NCBI GenBank assembly: GCA_025965775.1
Contig: JAOPWG010000206.1
Span: 1 to 7,859, forward strand
Source of the DNA: Modestobacter sp.
GTDB taxonomy: Bacteria > Actinomycetota > Actinomycetes > Mycobacteriales > Geodermatophilaceae
Length of the DNA: 7,859 bases
Direction: 5' to 3'
Shown piece by piece: positions 1-4,491 of this stretch (its first letter is position 1; each line of letters opens with the position of its first letter). Both the position numbers and the translations under genes were made by a program. The notes beneath the pieces are model-generated. The model was not told the DNA's origin. It searched no databases and was given only the letters and a program-made list of their open reading frames with translations.

Positions 1-2
1 AG

Positions 3-521
3 TGGATCCCGGTGCGCCGGTCGTGGCGGCTCAACGAGCGGCACTACGGGGCGCTGCAGGGCATGGACAAGGCCGCGACCCTCGCCCGGTACGGCGAGGA
101 GCAGTTCATGACCTGGCGCCGCAGCTATGCCACGCCGCCGCCGATCGAGCGGGGAAGCGAGTACAGCCAGGACGACGACCCGCGCTACGCGTTCCTGCCC
201 CCCGAGGCCCGCCCGGACACCGAGTGCCTGGCCGACGTCGTCGTCCGGATGTTGCCCTACTGGTACGACGCGATCGTGCCGGACCTGCGCAGTGGCGGGA
301 CCGTGCTGGTGGCCGCGCACGGCAACAGCCTGCGGGCGCTGGTCAAGCACCTGGACGGCATGGGGGACGAGGAGGTCGTGGGCCTGAACATCCCCACCGG
401 CGTCCCGCTGCGCTACGACCTGGACGCCTACCTGCGCCCCACGACCCCCGGCGGCCAGTACCTCGACCCCGATGCTGCGGCCGCGGCCATCGAGGCGGTC
501 AAGAACCAGGGCAAGAAGTAG
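3..521 (+). CDS. gpmA: 2,3-bisphosphoglycerate-dependent phosphoglycerate mutase, C-terminal part (5' end outside window)
   Basis: Interconverts 3- and 2-phosphoglycerate in glycolysis and gluconeogenesis in the cytoplasm, through a phosphohistidine. The window holds the last 172 residues; roughly the first 75 of a usual length near 250 are cut off, including the first catalytic histidine (RHG motif). The visible part has the family signature WIPVRRSWRLNERHYGALQG, with the Arg pair and catalytic Glu (NERHYG, visible residue 12). The second catalytic His lies in VAAHGNSLRALVKHLDG (visible residue 106), and the substrate-loop motif NIPTGVPLRYDL follows. The reading frame is open from base 3 to TAG at 519-521. 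It lies next to phoU and senX3, as gpm1 does beside senX3 in mycobacteria. The identity is very clear; only the start is missing. Confidence 0.96.
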   Translation, partial: WIPVRRSWRLNERHYGALQGMDKAATLARYGEEQFMTWRRSYATPPPIERGSEYSQDDDPRYAFLPPEARPDTECLADVVVRMLPYWYDAIVPDLRSGGTVLVAAHGNSLRALVKHLDGMGDEEVVGLNIPTGVPLRYDLDAYLRPTTPGGQYLDPDAAAAAIEAVKNQGKK

Positions 522-731
522 TCCCCCGAGGGGGCCCGGAAGGGCTCTCGGCCGGTTTCTCGGTGCATCCCTGTCGCCGACCCCCCGGCCCCGGGAGCAG
601 AGCGCACGACAGCGCGAACAGCGGCACGGTGACGACGCGGTGCCCGGCGCCGCGGACCACCGCGCCCGGCGTCCGCGCCGGCTGAACAGCACGCCGGCCG
701 CGGCACCACGCGGGGCGGTCGCCGGACGACA

Positions 732-768
732 GCGCCCCCGGTCCGTGGGGACCGGGGGCGCGCTTTCT
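732..768 (+). terminator. Strong stem-loop, probable terminator of gpmA
   Basis: A perfect 13-bp stem pairs 732-744 with 749-761 around a 4-base GTGG loop, followed by GCTTTCT. The T-run is short, as is common in high-GC actinobacteria. It lies 210 bases after the gpmA stop and before the convergent phoU gene, so it could stop plus-strand transcription from running into phoU. The stem is symmetric, but only the plus-strand side has a T-rich tail. Confidence 0.65.
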
Positions 769-871
769 GGGTGTACCGGTGTCCCGTGGACCCACACGAC
801 GAGCAACAGGGGCTCCCCGAGGGACTACGGGCAGCGGCTCAGCGTTGCCGGGCGCGGCACCTGGCCGCGGT

Positions 872-889
872 GTCGTCCGTCAGGACGAC
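872..889 (-). terminator. Small stem-loop just past phoU, possible terminator
   Basis: A perfect 7-bp stem pairs 872-878 with 883-889 around a 4-base loop (GTCA on the plus strand). It begins 12 bases after the phoU stop on the minus strand. There is no T-run behind it, so it may be an RNA 3'-end stabiliser or a weak terminator instead. Confidence 0.35.
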
Positions 890-901
890 GGTGTGCACCG
901 C

Positions 902-1567
902 TCAGCCGGCGTCCGCGGCCGCCGGGAGCGGCCGTTCCCCGGTCACGAGGTAGACCACCCGCCGGGCGACGCTCACCGCGTGGTCGGCGAACCGCTCGTA
1001 GTACCGGCCCAGCAGCGTGATGTCGATGGCTGACTCGATGCCGTGCGGCCAGTCCTCGCTGAGCAGCTCCCGGAACAGCTGGGCGTGCAGCCGGTCCATC
1101 ATGTCGTCCTCGGTCTCGAGCTCCAGTGCCCCGGCGACGTCCCGCTTGGCGATGATCGCGCCGACCTTGGTCACCAGGCTCTCCGCGACGTAGCCGGCCT
1201 CGAGGAAGATCGGGCGGACCTCCTGCGGCACCGCCGGCTCCGGGAAGCGCATCCGCGCCACCTTGGCGATGTGCTTCGCCAGGTCGCCCATCCGCTCCAG
1301 GTCACTGACGGTGGCCATCGCCGTGGTGATCGACCTCAGGTCGCTGGCGACCGGCTGCTGGCGGGCGAGCAGGGTGAAACAGCGCTCGTCCACGCTGGCC
1401 CGCACCGCGTCGATGTGCTCGTCGCCGGTGATCACGCGGTCGGCCAGCGTCACGTCGGCGTCCAGCAGGGCGGTGGTGGCGGTGCTCATCGCCGAGCCGA
1501 CGGCGTTGGTCATGTTGACCAGGCAGTCGTTGATGTCGTGCAGTTCCTCGCGGTAGCTCTCCCGCAC
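902..1567 (-). CDS. phoU: PhoU, negative regulator of phosphate signalling
   Basis: PhoU links the Pst phosphate transporter to the sensor kinase and keeps the Pho response off when phosphate is plentiful. It is a cytoplasmic, membrane-associated, all-helical dimer that binds metal clusters. The 221-aa product has the usual length and two tandem three-helix halves. Each half carries a metal-binding motif: SDLERMGDLAKHI (about residues 88-100) and YYERFADHAVSVA (about 189-201). I chose the GTG at 1567 because GGAGG lies five bases upstream and MRESYREELHDI matches the usual PhoU beginning. A longer form from GTG 1582 or ATG 1579 would place this GGAGG inside the gene. It is divergent from senX3-regX3 and shares its upstream region, which holds a PHO-box-like repeat. 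The kinase next door is its expected signalling partner. No Pst genes are in the window. Confidence 0.96.
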   Translation of the reverse strand: MRESYREELHDINDCLVNMTNAVGSAMSTATTALLDADVTLADRVITGDEHIDAVRASVDERCFTLLARQQPVASDLRSITTAMATVSDLERMGDLAKHIAKVARMRFPEPAVPQEVRPIFLEAGYVAESLVTKVGAIIAKRDVAGALELETEDDMMDRLHAQLFRELLSEDWPHGIESAIDITLLGRYYERFADHAVSVARRVVYLVTGERPLPAAADAG

Positions 1568-1572
1568 GGGTT

Positions 1573-1577
1573 CCTCC
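1573..1577 (-). promoter_or_regulatory. phoU ribosome binding site (GGAGG)
   Basis: GGAGG on the minus strand is followed by AACCC and then GTG at 1567-1565. This is the only consensus Shine-Dalgarno near the 5' end of phoU, and it decides the start in favour of GTG 1567 over the two earlier in-frame start codons. Confidence 0.75.
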
Positions 1578-1664
1578 ATCACTCGCGTCCCGCACCGGCG
1601 GGGACGCCGGTCGGGCGCCGGCCCGGCACGTCTGATCCGACCCCCGGCACGGGCGTCGACTACC

Positions 1665-1670
1665 AGCGTA
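1665..1670 (-). promoter_or_regulatory. Candidate -10 element for phoU (TACGCT)
   Basis: TACGCT on the minus strand fits the actinobacterial TANNNT pattern. It lies downstream of the PHO-box-like repeats, about 95 bases before the chosen phoU start. The usual -35 position (about 1688-1693) falls at the downstream edge of the repeat array and has no TTGACA-like hexamer, which is typical of activator-dependent Pho promoters. The call rests on position and pattern only. Confidence 0.35.
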
Positions 1671-1687
1671 GGCAGGATCCCAGGGGT

Positions 1688-1731
1688 AGGAGGCGGCCAG
1701 TAGGTGAACGCGCAGGCACCCCGCGGTGAAC
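1688..1731 (-). promoter_or_regulatory. PHO-box-like direct repeats, probable RegX3/PhoP operator
   Basis: Read on the minus strand, two perfect GTTCACC heptamers lie at 1731-1725 and 1709-1703, exactly 22 bp apart. That is two of the 11-bp units of the actinobacterial PhoP (RegX3) box. The units between and after them are degenerate: GGTGCCT (3 of 7 matches) and GGCCGCC (4 of 7). Known PHO boxes in Streptomyces are tandem 11-nt units with the core GTTCACC, and the phoU/phoRP intergenic region is a known PhoP target there. The orientation reads towards phoU, and the array also lies upstream of senX3, so one site could serve both promoters and provide autoregulation. Confidence 0.72.
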
Positions 1732-1750
1732 ACTAGCTCCCCGGGGGGTG

Positions 1751-1784
1751 CGACCGGCCGGAACTGCCGGCCAGCCGCCGGTCG
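1751..1784. repeat. Nested inverted repeats upstream of senX3
   Basis: An outer perfect 7-bp pair, CGACCGG (1751-1757) and CCGGTCG (1778-1784), encloses most of an inner perfect 6-bp hairpin, GGCCGG (1756-1761) and CCGGCC (1767-1772), with loop AACTG. The two pairings share bases 1756-1757. The element covers the -35 region of the candidate senX3 promoter. It could be an operator, or chance in GC-rich DNA. Confidence 0.35.
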
Positions 1785-1789
1785 CGATC

Positions 1790-1795
1790 TAGCAT
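1790..1795 (+). promoter_or_regulatory. Candidate -10 element for a leaderless senX3 transcript (TAGCAT)
   Basis: TAGCAT fits TANNNT and ends 7 bases before the GTG at 1803, so transcription would begin at or next to the first base of the start codon. No Shine-Dalgarno is visible before the GTG, in agreement with a leaderless mRNA, a form common in actinobacteria. There is no clear -35. Confidence 0.45.
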
Positions 1796-1802
1796 CGGGA
1801 AC

Positions 1803-3158
1803 GTGGACCCTGTGGTCGCCGTCGTGGTGGGCCTGGTGCTCGGCCTGCTGCTCTCCGCAGCTGCGCTGGTGACCGGGCTGCGGTGGCGCGCCCGCGGCCG
1901 GCCGGGCGGCGCCACCGGCCCCGGCAGGCCCCGCGACGAGCGTGACGACGGCGATGCCGCCCTGAGCCGCCGGCTGCTGGACCTGATGGACCCCGCCGTC
2001 GTGCTGCTGGGGCCGGACGAATCGGTGCTGGTGGCCAACCCCTCCGCCCGTGCGCTGGGGATCCTGCGCGGCAACCGCCTCCTGGTGCCACGGTTGCTCG
2101 AGGTGGCCCGCAGCGTGCAGGCCAGTGGCAGCCGCCGCGCTGACGTCTCCCTGCCCGGCGACCTGGTCGGCGGCGGCCCCCGGATGGTCGGGGTGCACGG
2201 CGTGCGGCTGGTCAGCGGTCCTCCGCTGGGCCCGGGACCGGTCGCGCTGGTGCTGCAGGACGTGACCGAGGCGCGGCGCGTGGAGGCCGTGCGCCGCGAC
2301 TTCGTGGCCAACGTCGGGCACGAGTTGAAGACCCCGGTCGGGGCGTTGGCCCTGCTGGCCGAGGCGGTCGCCGGCGCGGCCGACGACCCGGAGACGGTGC
2401 AGCGCTTCGCCGCGCGGATGAGCCATGAGGCCGCCCGGCTGACGCGGCTGGTGCGTGAGCTGATCGACCTGTCCCGGCTGCAGGGTGCCGAGCCGCTCCC
2501 CGAGCTGGTGCCGGTGTCCATCGGCACGGTGGTGGCCGAGGCGGTCGACCGCACGCGGGCGGCGGCCGCCGCCGCCGACATCCACCTGGCCGTCGGTGCC
2601 CAGCCCGGCCTGGTGGTGCGCGGCGTGGAGGCGCAGTTGGCGACGGCGCTGACCAACCTGTTGGCCAACGCGGTGGCCTACAGCCCCGGCGGGACGACGA
2701 TCGCGGTCGGCGCCCGGGCCCGTTCCGGCTTCGCCGAGATCTCGGTGACCGACTCCGGCATCGGCATCCCGCGGCCGGACCGCGCCCGGGTCTTCGAGCG
2801 CTTCTACCGGGTCGACCAGTCCCGCGCCAGCAGCACCGGCGGGACCGGTCTGGGCCTGGCCATCGTCAAGCACGTGGCGAGCAATCACGGCGGCTCGGTG
2901 TCGGTGTGGAGCGAGGAGGGCCTCGGCTCGACGTTCACCCTGCGCGTCCCGCTGGCGGCCGGCGCCCACGAGCCGGTCGAGGACGGCGGGAACGACCGCC
3001 CCCCGGTGCCGCCGCTGACCGAGTTGCGCGCCACCCCCCGCGCCCGGGCGGAAGCGCCGGCTCCGGCAGGCTCCGCTGCGGGAGCACCCGACCACGGCCC
3101 GGCCGGGGCTGCGCGAGACGACGGCCCGCCCGGGGCCGCGAGGAGAGGACGGTCATGA
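1803..3158 (+). CDS. senX3: Phosphate-sensing histidine kinase SenX3/PhoR
   Basis: Membrane sensor kinase of the phosphate two-component system; it autophosphorylates and passes phosphate to RegX3. The 451-aa product starts at GTG with a hydrophobic membrane segment (about 4-25). A PAS-like domain follows (about 55-155, with LDLMDPAVVLLGPDESVLVANPSA). The HisKA domain has H173 in FVANVGHELKTPVGAL. The ATPase domain has the N-box with Asn289 (NLLANAVAYS), the G1 box DSGIGIP (317-323), the F box FERFYRVD, and the G2 box GGTGLGLAIV (346-355). Only one membrane segment is present, so sensing is probably indirect, through PhoU and Pst. The last 65 or so residues are a Pro/Ala/Arg-rich tail beyond the catalytic domain. 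The stop overlaps the regX3 start (ATGA), implying translational coupling. The PHO-box-like repeats upstream suggest autoregulation. Confidence 0.95.
   Translation: MDPVVAVVVGLVLGLLLSAAALVTGLRWRARGRPGGATGPGRPRDERDDGDAALSRRLLDLMDPAVVLLGPDESVLVANPSARALGILRGNRLLVPRLLEVARSVQASGSRRADVSLPGDLVGGGPRMVGVHGVRLVSGPPLGPGPVALVLQDVTEARRVEAVRRDFVANVGHELKTPVGALALLAEAVAGAADDPETVQRFAARMSHEAARLTRLVRELIDLSRLQGAEPLPELVPVSIGTVVAEAVDRTRAAAAAADIHLAVGAQPGLVVRGVEAQLATALTNLLANAVAYSPGGTTIAVGARARSGFAEISVTDSGIGIPRPDRARVFERFYRVDQSRASSTGGTGLGLAIVKHVASNHGGSVSVWSEEGLGSTFTLRVPLAAGAHEPVEDGGNDRPPVPPLTELRATPRARAEAPAPAGSAAGAPDHGPAGAARDDGPPGAARRGRS
3140..3148 (+). promoter_or_regulatory. regX3 ribosome binding site (GAGGAGAGG)
   Basis: A purine-rich GAGGAGAGG inside the last codons of senX3 lies 6 bases before the ATG at 3155. 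It supports that ATG over in-frame starts further upstream, which would add a meaningless Arg/Pro-rich extension before the receiver domain. Confidence 0.7.
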
Positions 3159-3835
3159 CCCGAGTGCTCGTGGTGGAGGACGAGGAGTCCTTCTCCGACG
3201 CGCTGTCGTACATGCTGCGGCGGGAGGGCTACGAGACCGTGGTCGCCGCCGACGGCGTCGATGCGCTGGCCGAGTTCGACCGGGCCGGCGCCGACATCGT
3301 GCTGCTGGACCTCATGCTGCCCGGGCTCTCCGGCACCGAGGTCTGCCGCTCGCTGCGCGCCAGGAGCTCCGTGCCGATCATCATGCTGACCGCCAAGGAC
3401 ACCGAGATCGACAAGGTCGTCGGACTGGAGCTCGGCGCCGATGACTACGTGACCAAGCCCTACTCGGCGCGGGAGCTGGTCGCCCGGATGCGGGCTGTGC
3501 TGCGCCGTGGCGCGGAGGGCGAATCGGCGGTGGAGTCCACCCTCGCGGCCGGGCCCGTGCGGCTGGATGTCGACCGGCACGTGGTCGCTGTCGACGGCCA
3601 CCCGGTGGCGCTGCCGCTGAAGGAGTTCGATCTGCTCGAGTTGCTGTTGCGCAACGCCGGCCGGGTGCTCACCCGGGGGCAGCTCATCGACCGGGTGTGG
3701 GGCGCGGACTACGTGGGCGACACCAAGACCCTCGACGTCCACGTCAAGCGGCTGCGCGCCAAGCTCGAGCCGGACCCGGCCAACCCCCGCCACCTGGTCA
3801 CGGTCCGCGGCCTGGGGTACAAGTTCGAAGCCTGA
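3155..3835 (+). CDS. regX3: Phosphate response regulator RegX3/PhoP (OmpR family)
   Basis: DNA-binding response regulator paired with SenX3; in actinobacteria it turns on phosphate-scavenging genes through PHO boxes. The 226-aa product has the normal length. The receiver domain (about 1-118) has the acidic pair E8-D9, phosphoacceptor D52 (VLLDLMLPG), switch T79 (MLTA), Y98 and K101 (DDYVTKPY). The winged-helix domain (about 129-226) shows LKEFDLLELLLRNAGRVLTRGQLIDRVWG, then the recognition helix TLDVHVKRLRAKLE and the wing VRGLGYKFE. The ATG at 3155 overlaps the senX3 TGA and has a good Shine-Dalgarno. The PHO-box-like repeats at 1688-1731 are its likely local target. A hairpin 65 bases after the stop probably ends the operon. 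Confidence 0.97.
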   Translation: MTRVLVVEDEESFSDALSYMLRREGYETVVAADGVDALAEFDRAGADIVLLDLMLPGLSGTEVCRSLRARSSVPIIMLTAKDTEIDKVVGLELGADDYVTKPYSARELVARMRAVLRRGAEGESAVESTLAAGPVRLDVDRHVVAVDGHPVALPLKEFDLLELLLRNAGRVLTRGQLIDRVWGADYVGDTKTLDVHVKRLRAKLEPDPANPRHLVTVRGLGYKFEA

Positions 3836-3900
3836 TCGCACCTGCCGGTGAGGGAGCGGAACGGCTGCGCCGTACTGGTCCCGGGGAAAGCGCCTGCGGC

Positions 3901-3933
3901 CGGCCGGTGAAGCGCATCGCGATTCACCGGCCG
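3901..3933. terminator. Stem-loop between convergent regX3 and DUF3072 gene, probable bidirectional terminator
   Basis: A perfect 11-bp stem pairs 3901-3911 with 3923-3933. The 11-base loop can itself form GCG/CGC (3912-3914 with 3918-3920). The plus-strand tail is only mildly T-rich (TCTCTTCC at 3941-3948). The right arm contains the stop codon and last two codons of the minus-strand DUF3072 gene, so the element sits exactly where transcripts from both sides should end. Confidence 0.6.
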
Positions 3934-4151
3934 CGGCCGGTCTCTTCCTGCAGCTCGTCGATCTTCCGGGAGGCGTCGGCCTTGGTCAGGTCGTCGGCGA
4001 CCTCCTCGCCGGCCTGCCGGGCCAGCGTCTCCAGGTAGCTGCGCTGGGCGCCCGTGGCCGGCTCTCCACCGGTGACCCAGTCCGACGGGTCCTTCTCCGC
4101 CGTGGGGTCGCCGGCCTGGCCGCTGTTGACCGGTGCGTTCGATTCGCTCAT
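3924..4151 (-). CDS. DUF3072 family small protein
   Basis: A 75-aa, charged, soluble protein with no membrane segment or signal peptide. After a disordered-looking start (about 1-20), it has the family block DPSDWVTGGEPATGAQRSYL followed by ETLARQAGEEVADDLTKADA and SRKIDELQEETGR. The 'tGAQrsYLetLa' and 'DLTKAdASkkIDeLq' patterns are typical of DUF3072 as I remember it. They suggest a short helical unit like those that bind nucleic acid or partner proteins, but no function is established. The ATG at 4151 has no Shine-Dalgarno. It lies 10 bases after the stop of the 82-aa gene upstream, so the two may be co-transcribed. Alternatively, TAGGTT seven bases before the ATG could drive a leaderless transcript. 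A longer in-frame extension upstream has no support. The stop codon lies inside the hairpin shared with regX3. Confidence 0.85.
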   Translation of the reverse strand: MSESNAPVNSGQAGDPTAEKDPSDWVTGGEPATGAQRSYLETLARQAGEEVADDLTKADASRKIDELQEETGRGR

Positions 4152-4158
4152 GTGTTCG

Positions 4159-4164
4159 AACCTA
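4159..4164 (-). promoter_or_regulatory. Candidate -10 element for leaderless DUF3072 transcript (TAGGTT)
   Basis: TAGGTT on the minus strand fits TANNNT and ends 7 bases before the ATG at 4151, with no Shine-Dalgarno in between. Its first three bases are the stop codon of the preceding gene. Read-through from that gene is an equally possible source of the mRNA. Confidence 0.35.
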
Positions 4165-4410
4165 CGCGGGGACGCCGACCCGCGCAGCCCGAACAGGGGG
4201 CTCGATCGTCGCGGGGACGGCCGACGCCCGGTTGCCGGTGACCCGCGCGCGGGCCTCCTCCCAGCGGCGGCCGGTGCGGTAGACGTGCACGCCGCCACAG
4301 GGGCATTCCACCGTCAGGGCGACGTGCGTCGGGTGGTTGCCGACCGATCGGATGCGCCGGTCCGCGACCAGCTCGTCGGTCCGGGTCACGGGGCAGGTGA
4401 TGAGCAACAT
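4162..4410 (-). CDS. Small hypothetical protein with partial zinc-ribbon-like cysteines
   Basis: An 82-aa protein that I do not recognise by name. It opens with MLLITCPVTRTDELVADRRIR, continues with a beta-rich stretch (HPTHVALTVECPCGGVHVYRTG), and ends in a basic helical segment (RRWEEARARVTG) and a Pro/Ala/Val-rich tail. Cys6, Cys36 and Cys38 sit where two zinc knuckles would be, but the first knuckle is CPVTR and lacks its second cysteine, so metal binding is uncertain. The ATG at 4410 is the only good start: an in-frame TAG lies about 60 bases upstream and no ATG or GTG occurs between. No Shine-Dalgarno is visible. The gene is divergent from the GlxA-family regulator and precedes the DUF3072 gene by 10 bases in the same direction. 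The sensible amino-acid composition, compared with the Arg/Pro-rich shadow frames, supports a real gene. Confidence 0.7.
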   Translation of the reverse strand: MLLITCPVTRTDELVADRRIRSVGNHPTHVALTVECPCGGVHVYRTGRRWEEARARVTGNRASAVPATIEPPVRAARVGVPA

Positions 4411-4444
4411 GGGGCGAGCGTGCTCGGGCCGGAGCGCGCGAACG

Positions 4445-4463
4445 AGTGGCAGGACTGTCCACT
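4445..4463. promoter_or_regulatory. Inverted repeat AGTGG-N9-CCACT, possible operator
   Basis: Perfect 5-bp half-sites lie at 4445-4449 and 4459-4463, in the 81-bp divergent region between the 82-aa gene and the GlxA-family gene. A second small palindrome, GGAC-T-GTCC (4452-4460), lies inside it. Another inverted repeat, CGAGC-GT-GCTCG, is at 4415-4426. Position and symmetry suggest a regulator site, perhaps for autoregulation by the adjacent AraC-type protein. No binding consensus was matched. Confidence 0.35.
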
Positions 4464-4491
4464 ACCGCACGATCTCTGCCAGGGTGGGCAC

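Larger units (their letters stand above)
522..901. other. Gene-free convergent region between gpmA and phoU
   Basis: About 380 bases separate the two convergent stop codons. Open frames cross it on both strands, but none has a recognisable domain or an SD-supported start, and their Arg/Pro/Ala-rich products look like typical high-GC shadow translations. One minus-strand reading has a short hydrophobic run (VVTVPLFALSCALL) but no good start. The only structures I can support are the hairpins at 732-761 and 872-889. No tRNA-like cloverleaf was seen. Confidence 0.6.

Noticed and set aside
499..795. Minus-strand 98-aa frame with a hydrophobic run, as a possible small membrane or lipoprotein gene
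   Set aside because: It has no Shine-Dalgarno, no good lipobox around the cysteine, and overlaps the end of gpmA; composition looks like shadow translation.
2933..2939. Single GTTCACC heptamer inside senX3 (another lies at 5400-5406 inside the GlxA-type gene)
   Set aside because: Each is isolated inside coding sequence with no second unit at an 11- or 22-bp step, so they look like chance matches, not PHO boxes.
1302..3095. Long minus-strand open frame (597 codons) across senX3
   Set aside because: It is the antisense shadow of senX3 and part of phoU. Its product is His/Gln/Arg/Gly-rich with no domain, while senX3 in the same DNA has every kinase motif.
4153..4160. Palindrome-like TTCGAA near the DUF3072 start as an SOS (LexA) box
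   Set aside because: The actinobacterial LexA box is GAAC-N4-GTTC. Here the half-sites are inverted and touching, so the pattern does not fit.
4446..4455. AdpA-type binding site (TGGCSNGWWY) at TGGCAGGACT before the GlxA-type gene
   Set aside because: Two of ten positions disagree, including the S position, so a specific AdpA site is not supported.
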